Shown: positions 8,539-16,719 of the stretch, one piece after another
Layout of the letters: every line of letters starts with the position of its first letter
How positions within the stretch are numbered: position 1 is the stretch's first letter
Assembly: GCA_040217175.1 (NCBI GenBank)
Contig: JAVJNT010000001.1
Span: forward strand, 248,001 to 312,000
DNA length: 64,000 nt
Source of the DNA: Phycisphaerales bacterium
GTDB lineage: Bacteria > Planctomycetota > Phycisphaerae > Phycisphaerales > UBA1924
Direction: 5' to 3'
Notes under the pieces: generated by a model
The model's input: only the letters and a program-made list of their open reading frames with translations
Told to the model about the DNA's origin: nothing
Databases searched by the model: none
Made by a program: the position numbers and the translations under genes

Positions 8539-9495
8539 ATGCGAAATGGTCAATCTTCTCGCCGGATCGTGCGGGCCGCGGGCGCGGTCGGCGTGGCCGG
8601 CATCGTCGCTCTGGCCGGTGGCGCCACGGTGGCAAGTGCACAGGTCGGGCAGGCTTCGGATCCGTACGCGGATCTGCCGACCGAACTGACGCTGACCGGT
8701 ACGGTCCGCGACTTCCGTCCCAACAACGAGGGCGGCCACCCGGACTTCCAGCGGTACAACACCGGCCTGCGTGTCGGCTGGGTCGCCTTCGAGCTGGACT
8801 CGGACGGCAAGCCCACGCTGCGCGAGGGCGCCGGCAAGGGATTCAAGATCAGCGGCAGCTTCAAGGACGAACAAGGCCGCGCCATGTTCCCCTTCGCCCG
8901 CGACGTCGACTACATGGACTCGCGTGAGGGCGATCGCTTCGGCTCGCTGAACGCACAGAGCGGCAGCGTGTACACCAGTGCCGAGAGCTTCGGCCAGTGG
9001 TTCCGCACGGTGCCGGGCGTCAACCTGGCCAAGCCGGTCGACATCACCCTGACCCGTGAGCAGGGCACGGACCGCTACGTGTTCCATGCCCATGACGATC
9101 GGAGCCAGGACGGCATCCAGGGCTTCTTCCCCATCGACGAGCAGCTGTACGGCAACCCCGCCGGCGACCGCTGGGGCCACAACTACCACTTCACGTACGA
9201 GCTGGCCACGAAGTTCATCTACGACGAGGACGCGGACAACACGTTCACGTTCTACGGCGATGACGACGTGTGGGTGTTCATCGACGGCAAGATGGTGATC
9301 GACATCGGCGGCGTCCACGGCGCCGTCAGCCAGACGGTCGACCTGAGCCGCCTGAACTTCCTGGAGGACGGCGGCGAGTACGAGCTGAAGGTGTTCTTCG
9401 CCGAGAGGCACTACACCCGCTCGAACTTCCGCATCGAGACCACGCTGCGGCTGCGCACCGTCGAGTTGCCCAGCAACAGCGCGTCGTTCGACTGA
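8539..9495 (+). CDS. Secreted fibro-slime domain protein
   Basis: Exported protein of 318 residues. It has an N-terminal signal peptide with an Arg-containing n-region, hydrophobic core AGAVGVAGIVALAGG and a likely cleavage after ASA (about residue 34). The rest is a fibro-slime (PA14-related) domain. It is marked by the block TFYGDDDVWVFIDGKMVIDI followed by GGVHG and by ELKVFFAERHYTRSNFRIET. In characterised relatives such domains are found in extracellular matrix or carbohydrate-binding proteins, so a surface or adhesive role is likely. The ATG at 8539 is chosen because GGAGG lies five bases upstream; the ATG at 8527 would destroy that spacing. Monocistronic, with hairpins in its leader. 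Confidence 0.85.
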   Translation: MRNGQSSRRIVRAAGAVGVAGIVALAGGATVASAQVGQASDPYADLPTELTLTGTVRDFRPNNEGGHPDFQRYNTGLRVGWVAFELDSDGKPTLREGAGKGFKISGSFKDEQGRAMFPFARDVDYMDSREGDRFGSLNAQSGSVYTSAESFGQWFRTVPGVNLAKPVDITLTREQGTDRYVFHAHDDRSQDGIQGFFPIDEQLYGNPAGDRWGHNYHFTYELATKFIYDEDADNTFTFYGDDDVWVFIDGKMVIDIGGVHGAVSQTVDLSRLNFLEDGGEYELKVFFAERHYTRSNFRIETTLRLRTVELPSNSASFD

Positions 9496-9538
9496 TTCCT
9501 TCCCCGCGGTGGCGGCCTGCTCGTGAGGCCGCGCAGCC

Positions 9539-9625
9539 GTTCTTTACCACGCCGTGTGCCACGGATGGGCCCTGGAGGGGACCCGTGGCGCACGGCGTTC
9601 GTATTGGCCGGGCGAGGTAAAGAAC
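9539..9625. repeat. 87-bp nested inverted repeat, possible small mobile palindrome
   Basis: The outer arms GTTCTTTACC (9539-9548) and GGTAAAGAAC (9616-9625) are perfectly complementary. The inner 16-bp arms (9549-9564 and 9583-9598) pair with one mismatch, and the loop contains a further CCCT/AGGG. A 17-base asymmetric insert lies between the right inner and outer arms. No target duplication was seen. It lies between convergent genes, but there is no T-run as in a classical terminator. It supplies the stop codon and last residues of the minus-strand lipoprotein frame. Confidence 0.7.
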
Positions 9626-9948
9626 AGGAACGAACGCGGCGAGCGTTGCAAAGGGACGATGAAGTAGCGTTCGATCGACGGCCGATCGCTTCCACGCCAT
9701 GAGCCGTAGACGTAGCCGCCGTCGGCGGGCGGCATGCCGAGGGCCGTATCGCGGCGCGCGTAGGCGAGCGTGTCGTGGACGGTGCCGGGCATCGGCATGA
9801 CGCTGGCCCACGACTCGGTCGACGCCTGCGGCGCGGCGTGCGCGAACGTGGGACGGGCCGCGCGGGGCTGGCTCGTGGGCGTCGTGCAGCCCTGGATGAA
9901 CAAGGTCAGGGCCGCCAGGCCCAACAGGAAGACTCGTTGCCGCGCCAT
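9544..9948 (-). CDS. Putative lipoprotein, unknown function
   Basis: A 134-residue protein with an N-terminal lipoprotein signal: MARQRV, a hydrophobic core and the lipobox IQGC, with lipidated Cys at about residue 20. The start at 9948 is supported by GGAGG upstream. The body contains [20 protein letters not shown] and no domain I recognise. The last 25 or so residues and the TAA stop are encoded inside the nested inverted repeat at 9539-9625, so the C-terminus may be a by-product of an insertion and the ancestral protein may have ended differently. It lies 74 bases downstream of tRNA-Arg on the same strand and could be cotranscribed with it. Confidence 0.65.
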   Translation of the reverse strand: MARQRVFLLGLAALTLFIQGCTTPTSQPRAARPTFAHAAPQASTESWASVMPMPGTVHDTLAYARRDTALGMPPADGGYVYGSWRGSDRPSIERYFIVPLQRSPRSFLFFTSPGQYERRAPRVPSRAHPWHTAW

Positions 9949-10022
9949 GCCCGCCTCCGCGAGGGGCTGTGGCTCCGTCCTAGTCTTGCACCGGCCATCC
10001 ATGTGCCGGCTCTCTCGATCAA

Positions 10023-10399
10023 CGCGCCCGGGAGGACTCGAACCTCCGACCTACGGTTTCGGCTACCCCGAAGCTTTCGCGACGGACCGGACCATCTCTT
10101 CGCCCGCCGGCGTGCAAGCCGGGGAGGGCGCCGGGCGCTTCCGTTGGTGGCACGTGCCACCGCTGGTGCGGGGGTATCGCCGGGGCGGCTCACCCGCTGG
10201 TCTCTACACCTTCCGCCGGCGCTGGCTGCTCGATCGGGCTGCCAGGCCCCGCCGACGGCTCGGCTCGGGATTGCCCGCCACGGCCGTGCGGTCGTGGGGT
10301 GGGTTTCCCCGAATTCACCCGGTTCGCCTCGGCCCGTTTCCGAGCCGGGCCCCTCTTGTCGAAGGAAACCGTTGCTCTGTCCTGCTGAGCTACGAGCGC
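10023..10399 (-). tRNA. tRNA-Arg (anticodon CCT) interrupted by a group I intron
   Basis: Two 37-nt exons, 10363-10399 (5') and 10023-10059 (3'), join to a complete 74-nt cloverleaf. The acceptor GCGCTCG pairs with CGGGCGC, the D stem is GCTC/GAGC, the anticodon stem is ACGGT/ACCGT and the T arm is GGAGG-TTCGAGT-CCTCC; the discriminator is G and CCA is not encoded. The joined anticodon loop is TTCCTAA, giving CCT. The interruption falls directly after the third anticodon base. On the minus strand a TACACT -10-like box (10421-10416) lies 16 bases upstream of the 5' end; no good -35 was seen. The tRNA reads the rare AGG codon. Confidence 0.92.
10060..10362 (-). ncRNA. Self-splicing group I intron in tRNA-Arg (subgroup IC3-like)
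   Basis: A 303-nt intron with the hallmarks of the small bacterial tRNA introns. The 5' exon ends in U and the intron ends in G. An internal guide GGGG just inside the intron can pair with the exon's UCCU, giving the conserved U-G at the splice site. Core blocks closely follow my recollection of the Azoarcus tRNA-Ile intron: GAATTCGGGGAAACCC (10316-10301), GGTGTAGAGACCAG (10210-10197) and GATGGTCCGGTCC (10096-10084). No homing endonuclease frame is present, so current mobility by that route is unlikely. Similar introns are known in tRNA-Arg(CCU) of alphaproteobacteria. Confidence 0.88.
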
Positions 10400-10573
10400 T
10401 CTCGTTCCGAGCAAGAGTGTACCCCGGGCCTTGCTCCAAGTAGACCACGAAACCGCGTGTCGGGCCAGCCTCGCGGCGGGTCGAAGGAGCAGATAACCGC
10501 GTCGTGGACGCGGGCGTGCATATCTTTGCCCCCTTCGATTCGTACCCGCCCAGCAGCATCGGAAGCACCATCC

Positions 10574-11683
10574 ATGGACGCAGGCATCGTCGGACTGCCC
10601 AACGTCGGCAAGTCGACCCTCTTCAACGCCCTGACCAACGCCGGCGCCCTGGCGGCCAACTACCCCTTTGCCACCATCGAGCCCAACGTCGGGATCGTGC
10701 CCATTCCCGATCCCAACCTCGCCCGCATCGAGAAGCACATCACCACGCAGAAGGTCGTTCCGGCCGCCATGCGCCTGGTCGACATCGCCGGGCTGGTGCG
10801 CGGCGCCAGCGAGGGAGCGGGCAAGGGCAACGCCTTCCTCAGCAACATCCGCGAGGTCGACGCGATCGCCCAGGTCGTCCGCTGCTTCCACAAGGCTCCG
10901 GGCGGCGAAGAGATCCTGCACGTCGACGGCTCGGTCGACCCCATGCGCGACATCGACACGATCAACAGCGAACTGCTGCTGGCCGATCTCCAGGCCGTCG
11001 AGAGCGCGCTCTCCAAGGCCGAGCGTGCGGCCCGCAGCCGCGAGCCCGAGGCGGTCGCACGCTTCGCGGTGCTGCAGAAGATCCAGCCGGTGCTGGACGA
11101 GGGCCGGCCGGCACGCGTCATCGCCGATTCGATCATGGACGCGGAGCAGCGCAAGGCATGGCGTGGGCTGGGGCTCATCACAGCAAAGCCCATCCTGTAC
11201 ATCGCCAACGTCGACGAGGGCGACGTGAATGGCGAGGGCGAGCTGGCCCAGAAGGTCAAGGCACACGCGGAAAGCGAGGGCAACGCGTGCGTGCCCGTGT
11301 GCGCGAAGATCGAGAGCGAGTTGGCCGAGCTCGACCCGGCGGACAAGGCCGAGATGCTCGCAGACTACGGCATGGACGAGCCCGCGCTCAGCAAGCTCGC
11401 ACGAGAGGCGTATCGCTTGCTGGGCTTGCAGAGCTTCTATACGGCCGGCGAGAAGGAGATCCGCGCCTGGACCGTCCGCCAGGGCGCGACAGCCCCGCAG
11501 GCTGCCGGCGTCATCCACACCGACTTCGAGCGTGGGTTCATCCGCGCGAACATCTACGGCGTCGACGTGCTCGACCAGTACGGCAGCGAGAAGGCCATCA
11601 AGGAAGCGGGCAAGATGCGCGTCGAGGGGAAGGACTACGTCATGCAGGACGGCGACGTGTGTCACTTCCTGTTCAACGTATAG
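10574..11683 (+). CDS. ychF: Redox-regulated ATPase YchF (Obg family)
   Basis: Universally conserved P-loop ATPase of 369 residues that binds ribosomes and prefers ATP to GTP. The G1 motif GLPNVGKST is at residues 7-15 and the G2/switch region contains [12 protein letters not shown]. The G3 motif is [18 protein letters not shown] helical insertion and a C-terminal TGS domain follow, the latter with [17 protein letters not shown] and ending [17 protein letters not shown]. The frame is open far upstream through the tRNA-Arg region, but homology begins at the ATG at 10574. It converges with the LON-domain gene, 12 bases apart. Confidence 0.95.
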   Translation: MDAGIVGLPNVGKSTLFNALTNAGALAANYPFATIEPNVGIVPIPDPNLARIEKHITTQKVVPAAMRLVDIAGLVRGASEGAGKGNAFLSNIREVDAIAQVVRCFHKAPGGEEILHVDGSVDPMRDIDTINSELLLADLQAVESALSKAERAARSREPEAVARFAVLQKIQPVLDEGRPARVIADSIMDAEQRKAWRGLGLITAKPILYIANVDEGDVNGEGELAQKVKAHAESEGNACVPVCAKIESELAELDPADKAEMLADYGMDEPALSKLAREAYRLLGLQSFYTAGEKEIRAWTVRQGATAPQAAGVIHTDFERGFIRANIYGVDVLDQYGSEKAIKEAGKMRVEGKDYVMQDGDVCHFLFNV

Positions 11684-11695
11684 GAATCGGCTGAC

Positions 11696-12409
11696 TCAGT
11701 TCCAGCTCACGCCCTTGGGCCAGCGCTCGGGGTGTTGCGCCGCGGCGTTGCGGATGATGCGGGCCATGTCCTGCAGTGCAAGCTCGACGAGCCGCACACG
11801 CCGTTCGGCGTCGGGCTCGGCCAGCAACTGGTACCGCAACTCGGGATCGGTAAACAGCGAAAAGCAGACCAGCTCGAACGCGGCCGAGTCGGGGATCTGC
11901 TCGTTCTCCAGGCGCTCAACGACCCACGACGCGGTGCGGAGCTGCTGGAGCGGCCAGGCGGTGAGGTGCTCGGTCAGCTTCTGCCGGGCGGTCTCGAGGC
12001 CGTTGGGATCCTGGCCCGGCAGGTCGAGCGGCTCGAGGTACGCGGTGCGGTAGTGCCGCTCGTCGTCGGGCGGCTGCTCGTCGATGATCCGGGCCCGGCA
12101 GATGCCCTGGAGCAGGATGTTGTAGTGGCCATCGGGCAGCTTTTCGTGCTGGAAGACCTGGCCGATGCACACGGCCGGCCGCAGCGGAAGCGAGTCTCCC
12201 GTGTAGTCGAAGGCCTCGAGATTCCTCGTGTCGTAGGTCGCCATCGCGATCTGGCCCGAGCCATCGAGCGCGTCGCCGATCATCTGCCGGTACCTCGGCT
12301 CGAAGATGTGGAAGGGCGCGACCTGCTGCGGCATGAGCGCGACCACGCCAAGCGGGAAGAGCGGCATCGGCTTGCCGAAGTTGACCTGGATGGCGATCTC
12401 GTCGCTCAT
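11696..12409 (-). CDS. LON N-terminal (substrate-binding) domain protein
   Basis: A 237-residue stand-alone LON substrate-binding domain (PF02190 type). The ATPase and protease domains of Lon are absent. The family opening MPLFPLGVVALMPQQVAPFHIFEPRYRQMI is split here as PLFPLGVVALMPQQ at about residues 16-29, followed by FEPRYRQMI. A helical tail (LENEQIPDSAAFELVCFSLF) follows. Such proteins may bind partially folded proteins, but their bacterial role is not established. The ATG at 12409 is preferred to the TTG two codons earlier. It lies 42 bases downstream of the OB-HD nuclease gene on the same strand. Confidence 0.85.
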   Translation of the reverse strand: MSDEIAIQVNFGKPMPLFPLGVVALMPQQVAPFHIFEPRYRQMIGDALDGSGQIAMATYDTRNLEAFDYTGDSLPLRPAVCIGQVFQHEKLPDGHYNILLQGICRARIIDEQPPDDERHYRTAYLEPLDLPGQDPNGLETARQKLTEHLTAWPLQQLRTASWVVERLENEQIPDSAAFELVCFSLFTDPELRYQLLAEPDAERRVRLVELALQDMARIIRNAAAQHPERWPKGVSWN

Positions 12410-12451
12410 GCACAAGTGTATCCATCGGCCGCGTCGCCCTATTCGCGCCGG

Positions 12452-13438
12452 CTATTCGCGCAAGGGGTCCGGCCGGTACACCCGCGTGTTCAGGGCCCAG
12501 TGCTTCTCGGTGAACGGGCCGCGCAGGTCGGGTCCTTCCGAGCGGTCACGCTTCGCGGCGACGAGGGCCATCTCGGTCTTGGCGTCCAGGTCGTCGAGGT
12601 TCGAGACGAAGATCGCCTCGGGGGTCGAGGGAACCTTGGCCGCCCCGAATTCGGGCACGCCGTGGTGCGAAAGGATGATGTGCTCGAGCACCATGATGGC
12701 CTCGGGTGGCATGTCGATGCCCTGGGCGTAGGCCTTCTCCCGCAATAGGATGACGCCATCCACGATGTGGCCGACGAGCAGGCCCCGATCGGAGTAGTCG
12801 AATGCGCGGTCATACTTGAGCTCACGCGTCTTGGCCATGTCGTGCAGCAAGAGCCCGAGCAGGACGAGGTCGCGATTCAGGTCGGGGTACAGCGTGAGCA
12901 TGCGGTCGGCCAGGTTGCAGAGCTGGAGCGTGTGCTCGAGCAGTCCGCCCAAGTAGGCGTGGTGGAGCACCTTGGCCGCTGGTGCGGTGCGGAAGGCCGA
13001 CATGAGCGGCTCGTCCTCGAAGAACGCCATCGCCAGCCGCTTGGCCGCCGGGTGCTCGAGCGTGTCGAAGATCGCGCGCAGCTCGGCGAACATCTCCTCG
13101 GGGTCGCGCTTCGAGGCGGGTAGCAGCTCGCGGATCATCTCCTCGTTCGGATCGAAGGGATCGATCGACTGGATGATGATCTGCATCTCGCCCTGGTAGG
13201 CCTGGGCGTCGCCCTCGACCCACACGAAGCCCTCGGCCGGTAGCCGGTTGTACGCCGATTCATCGATCGACCACATCCGGCCCGGCGCCGTTCCCGACTT
13301 GTCCGAGAGCAGGCAGCGCAGGTAGAGCTTGTCGGTGCGCGTCTTGCCGAGCTGGGCGTTGATGATGGCGAACGGGCCGCTGACGTGCTCGCCCTCGCCG
13401 ACGTCGGAGAGCAGCACTCGCTTCTGGGTTCCGGCCAT
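12452..13438 (-). CDS. OB-fold/HD-domain 3'-5' exoribonuclease (YhaM family)
   Basis: A 328-residue protein with the YhaM layout. The N-terminal OB-fold (about residues 15-100) would bind single-stranded nucleic acid. The C-terminal HD domain (about 150-310) has HHAYLGGLLEHT and LHDMAKTREL, the latter carrying the His-Asp pair, and further histidines in HIILSHHG. YhaM in Bacillus subtilis is a metal-dependent 3'-5' exonuclease of RNA and DNA. Length matches the family (about 314). The ATG is at 13438, and queF follows upstream on the same strand after 45 bases. The family assignment is firm, the exact substrate less so. Confidence 0.85.
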   Translation of the reverse strand: MAGTQKRVLLSDVGEGEHVSGPFAIINAQLGKTRTDKLYLRCLLSDKSGTAPGRMWSIDESAYNRLPAEGFVWVEGDAQAYQGEMQIIIQSIDPFDPNEEMIRELLPASKRDPEEMFAELRAIFDTLEHPAAKRLAMAFFEDEPLMSAFRTAPAAKVLHHAYLGGLLEHTLQLCNLADRMLTLYPDLNRDLVLLGLLLHDMAKTRELKYDRAFDYSDRGLLVGHIVDGVILLREKAYAQGIDMPPEAIMVLEHIILSHHGVPEFGAAKVPSTPEAIFVSNLDDLDAKTEMALVAAKRDRSEGPDLRGPFTEKHWALNTRVYRPDPLRE

Positions 13439-13483
13439 GGATGGGCGCTCGCTTTCGGTGTGAGAGACTGTATCAGGAAGGAC

Positions 13484-13861
13484 TCAGACGACGTGCGGTG
13501 GCACGGGACCGTGGTCGGCCCGGATGACCGATCGAATGCCCCCGCGGCCGCGCCAGTTGGTGGTGATGCGCATCCAGTTGGGCTTCATGAGAGCCGAAAG
13601 ATCGTCGCGGATGCGATTGGTGACGGCCTCGTAGAAGATGCCCTCGTCGCGGAAGCTCTGCAGGTACAGCTTCAGGCTCTTGAGCTCGACGCACACGCCG
13701 CCCGCCGAGCCCGCCGCGGGCTCGAACACGACGATCACCTCGCCGAAGTCGGGATGACCGGTCTTGGGGCACAGCGACGTGAACTCTTCGGCCACGTGCT
13801 CGACGACGAACGGCGTATCAACGGGCGTGGGGAACGACTCCAGGAGGCTCGCATCGGGCAT
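13484..13861 (-). CDS. queF: NADPH-dependent 7-cyano-7-deazaguanine reductase
   Basis: Reduces preQ0 to preQ1 in queuosine biosynthesis, using four electrons from NADPH. It is the short YkvM type of 125 residues. The catalytic nucleophile is Cys31 in FTSLCPKTGHPDFG and the acid Asp38 lies seven residues on, as in Bacillus. The QueF signature for NADPH binding, ELKSLKLYLQSFRDEGIFYE, is intact. No other queuosine genes (queC, queD, queE, tgt) are in the window. It is the most upstream gene of a minus-strand run with the OB-HD nuclease and LON-domain genes. Confidence 0.95.
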   Translation of the reverse strand: MPDASLLESFPTPVDTPFVVEHVAEEFTSLCPKTGHPDFGEVIVVFEPAAGSAGGVCVELKSLKLYLQSFRDEGIFYEAVTNRIRDDLSALMKPNWMRITTNWRGRGGIRSVIRADHGPVPPHVV

Positions 13862-13993
13862 CGCCTGTCATAGACCGCACGCCGGGACCGATCAAGCCCG
13901 CACCACCCGCACGACCGTTCCAGACCGGTGCGGCAACCACCCGTGCAAGGCCCCGGCGGACGGGCTGGCCCCGGGATCGTCGATGCTTGGGCG

Positions 13994-14368
13994 ATGAACG
14001 ACGTCTTTCGCTCCCACGATCACTGGCTGCAGGCGTCCAATCGCCGTGGCGTCGGCCGGATCGAGATCCGACACTTGCGTACGAGCCTTGGTCGGGTCGT
14101 GGACATCAGCCCCGGAGGCATCCGCGTACGAGGCAAGCCATGGCCGCCGCTGGAGACCTACGGGCCCTTCGAGGTGGAATTGCACGGCATGCCCGAAGTG
14201 TTGCCGCTAAGGGTCACGCTCGCTTGGGTCAGCCGACCGACGATGTTTTCCCGCGAGATCGGGCTCGCGTACGTCGATCTCAGCGACCACGCGAAGCATG
14301 CGCTCGGCGGCCTGTTTGCCGCTTGCGAGGACCTGACTCGCGCCCGGGCCGGCAGTGCGGCTAGCTGA
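13994..14368 (+). CDS. PilZ-like domain protein
   Basis: A 124-residue single-domain protein resembling PilZ, the cyclic di-GMP receptor fold. The second PilZ motif (D/N-x-S-x-x-G) is present as DISPGGIRV near residue 40. The first motif (RxxxR) is only loosely represented by arginines at residues 18-33, so ligand binding is uncertain. The remaining strands and the C-terminal helix fit the domain. The ATG at 13994 is the first plausible start. Its 3' end overlaps asnB on the opposite strand by 8 bases. If active, it would tie surface or motility behaviour to c-di-GMP. Confidence 0.7.
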   Translation: MNDVFRSHDHWLQASNRRGVGRIEIRHLRTSLGRVVDISPGGIRVRGKPWPPLETYGPFEVELHGMPEVLPLRVTLAWVSRPTMFSREIGLAYVDLSDHAKHALGGLFAACEDLTRARAGSAAS

Positions 14369-16160
14369 ACCAGCGGCGTCCCCACATCGCGATGTTGATC
14401 ATGGGCCAGGCGAGCTGCCAATTGGCGGCCGGGTCCTGCGCTACCGCCGCCCAGGCCGTGCGCTCGAAGAACTCATCGACGATGGGGTGGCGACCAATCT
14501 CATCGAAGAGCGGCGTGAGCCATCCCTGGAACGGCAGCGGGAAGCTGGCCTTGCGGCGGTACAGGATTTCTTCGGGCACGATGCCTGCGAACGCCGACCG
14601 CAGCGCGATCTTCGTACCGCGCTCGGGCGGCAGCGAAGGGTCGAACTTCTGGTCCATCGGCAGGGCGTCGGCATGGCTTGCCACCACCCGATCGGCCAGC
14701 GGCGTACGGCCTTCCACGCCCGACTGCGAGAGCGCACTATCGACGCGCTGCAGCAGGCCCGTCAGGTTGGTCCGCCGGACCAGCCGCATGTGCGCCCGGA
14801 GGGCCTCGTCGCGTGGACCGAGCGATGGGCCCGGGCGCGCCGCCTCCTGCTCATACGCATCGCGGTACGCCTGCACGAGCCAGCCGCCGAACTCGGCGAT
14901 GCGCGCGAGCTTCGGGCTGAGCACGCGCGGCAAGAGCTGGGGCGCGACCCACGCGTTCTGGACGAGGAAGGCGACCGCCGGGTCGTCGCCGCCGGCGTCG
15001 ATGTAGTCGATGGCTTGCTGCAGCGGGCCGTGGTACCCGCCGAAGAGCTCGTCGGCCCCCTCGCCCGTCAGCGCCACCTTGCACCCGCCGGCTCGGATGG
15101 CGCAGCCCAGGGCGTGGATGGCCGTCTCGTTGGGCGTGCTCACGGGCTGGCCTGTTCGCTCGATCAGCGTGCGCACGCCGGCGATGAACCGCTCGCGCGT
15201 CATGCGGATCGAGCGGTGCGGCATGTCCCATCGATCCGCCAGCCACGCCGCGTGTGCGGCGTCTCCCTCGCGGTTATCCTCGTCTCCGCCCGCGCCGAAC
15301 GTCGGGAGGCTCAGGCGGTGGGCTCGCGTGGTCGCGGCGATGATCGTGCTGTCGAGCCCGCCGCTGAGCAGCACGCACACGGGCACGTCCGATCGCAGGT
15401 GCTGGGCCACCGAGTCCTCGACGAGCTGCCTCGTATCGAGATCGCCAACTCCCTCGATGGGCAGGTCCCACGATTCGGACGGCACGTCGCTGGCTGAGAG
15501 ATCGAATTCGAGGACGCGGCCGGGCGGCAGCATCGAGACGCCCTCGAACAGCGTGCGTCCCTCGGTACTCAGCCGGATCGTGCACAAGTACGCCGCCAAG
15601 CCGAGCGGATCGACCCTCGGCGACAGGTGGGGGTGCTCGAAGAGCGCGGGGACTTCGCTCGCGACGACGAGTTCTGGGCCGCCGCCGTCATGCGGCTGCG
15701 CCCAGGCGTAGCACAGTGGCTTGATGCCCAGCGGATCGCGCGCCATGACGAGCCGCCGCTCGACCGTGTCGTACGCCACGATCGCGAACATGCCGCGGCA
15801 CCGGCGCAGGCCCTGCGGACCCCACGCGCTCAATGCCTGGCAGACGGTCGCCGTGTCGCTGGGGGAGTCGGGCTCGAGCCCGAGGGCGGCCAACTCGCGT
15901 CGCAGCGACGGGTCGTTGTAGAGCTCGCCGTTGTAGACCAGCACCCAGCGGCCATCGCGAGACAGCATGGGTTGCCGTCCGGCCTCGCCCGGTGCGATGA
16001 CCTCGAGGCGTCGCTGGCCCAGGAAGACCCCTGGCGCGCGCCACACCCCGGCGCCGTCGGGGCCTCGATGGGCCAACGAGTCGCGGACGCGGAGTGCCTG
16101 ACGGTCGGTGACCGAAAGGTCGGCTCCGGCGCCCCGGACTATCGCAACGATGCCGCACAC
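14361..16160 (-). CDS. asnB: Asparagine synthase (glutamine-hydrolysing)
   Basis: Converts aspartate to asparagine with ATP and glutamine in the cytoplasm. It has 599 residues. The N-terminal class-II glutamine amidotransferase domain begins MCGIVAIV, with nucleophile Cys2, HRGPDGAGVW and YNGELYN. The synthetase domain carries the ATP pyrophosphatase loop VCVLLSGGLDST and the downstream ALTGEGADELFGGY. All catalytic residues are visible. A role in modifying a surface polymer, as for some asnB paralogues, cannot be excluded because no biosynthetic partners are adjacent. A small unknown gene lies 77 bases upstream on the same strand. Confidence 0.92.
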   Translation of the reverse strand: MCGIVAIVRGAGADLSVTDRQALRVRDSLAHRGPDGAGVWRAPGVFLGQRRLEVIAPGEAGRQPMLSRDGRWVLVYNGELYNDPSLRRELAALGLEPDSPSDTATVCQALSAWGPQGLRRCRGMFAIVAYDTVERRLVMARDPLGIKPLCYAWAQPHDGGGPELVVASEVPALFEHPHLSPRVDPLGLAAYLCTIRLSTEGRTLFEGVSMLPPGRVLEFDLSASDVPSESWDLPIEGVGDLDTRQLVEDSVAQHLRSDVPVCVLLSGGLDSTIIAATTRAHRLSLPTFGAGGDEDNREGDAAHAAWLADRWDMPHRSIRMTRERFIAGVRTLIERTGQPVSTPNETAIHALGCAIRAGGCKVALTGEGADELFGGYHGPLQQAIDYIDAGGDDPAVAFLVQNAWVAPQLLPRVLSPKLARIAEFGGWLVQAYRDAYEQEAARPGPSLGPRDEALRAHMRLVRRTNLTGLLQRVDSALSQSGVEGRTPLADRVVASHADALPMDQKFDPSLPPERGTKIALRSAFAGIVPEEILYRRKASFPLPFQGWLTPLFDEIGRHPIVDEFFERTAWAAVAQDPAANWQLAWPMINIAMWGRRWFS

Positions 16161-16237
16161 GCCGGGGATATCGGCGTGCGGGCACGCGCAGGCTCAGCCA
16201 ACGCCTGCCCGAGGGCACCGGTCGAATCGATACTCGA

Positions 16238-16561
16238 TCAGACCCAGACTTGCACGATCAGGTGGCAGGCCTTGCCCAGCGTGTCGCTCCACTCGCCGAC
16301 CTGGGTGGTGACGAGCTTGATCTCGCAGTCCTCGTGGCTCTCCAGCCACGCGTTGATCTGCGAGTCGAGGTGGTTCAACGCGTCGCCCTGGAGCTTGCAG
16401 TGGAAGCTCTTGACGTGCGTAGCGCCCTGACCGGTGAGCTGGGCGTGCCGATGCCATCCCGCGTCGTCGTCGGGGGTCACGCCGAGCTTGGCCAGCGTCC
16501 GGATCTTGGGCTTGCTGTCGGCGTCGGCCGGCGAACCGGACGAGTTGGTCTGATCGAGCAT
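16238..16561 (-). CDS. Small protein of unknown function
   Basis: A 107-residue cytoplasmic protein. The first 40 residues are polar and probably disordered. The compact C-terminal half (THVKSFHCKLQGDALNHLD onward, ending HLIVQVWV) looks like a single alpha/beta domain with alternating strands. I do not recognise a family with a known function. The ATG at 16561 is preceded by GGGAG at suitable distance; the frame is open farther upstream, but that part is Arg/Gly-rich and unlike protein. It sits 77 bases upstream of asnB on the same strand and may share its transcript. Confidence 0.65.
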   Translation of the reverse strand: MLDQTNSSGSPADADSKPKIRTLAKLGVTPDDDAGWHRHAQLTGQGATHVKSFHCKLQGDALNHLDSQINAWLESHEDCEIKLVTTQVGEWSDTLGKACHLIVQVWV

Positions 16562-16719
16562 TCGCGATGCTCCCGCGGGCCGCCTTCCGCCCGAGGCGTT
16601 GCCCACACCTGGCCCGGCTACCCCACGCGGCCGGACGGCACGATGCCCACCATGGCGTCGCACCAGCGGTCTTCGAGACATCCTAATCGAATACGAGCGC
16701 ATCACGAAGCCAATTTTGC

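Noticed and set aside
9539-9625. Ordinary rho-independent terminator
   Set aside because: There is no T-run on either strand, the structure is nested and 87 bp long, and it overlaps a coding frame.
9770-10573. A 268-codon in-frame extension of ychF upstream
   Set aside because: It would run through the intron-split tRNA-Arg. YchF homology starts exactly at the ATG at 10574.
13994-14368. Calling the PilZ-like protein a definite c-di-GMP receptor
   Set aside because: The first binding motif (RxxxR) is not clearly kept, so only the fold is claimed.
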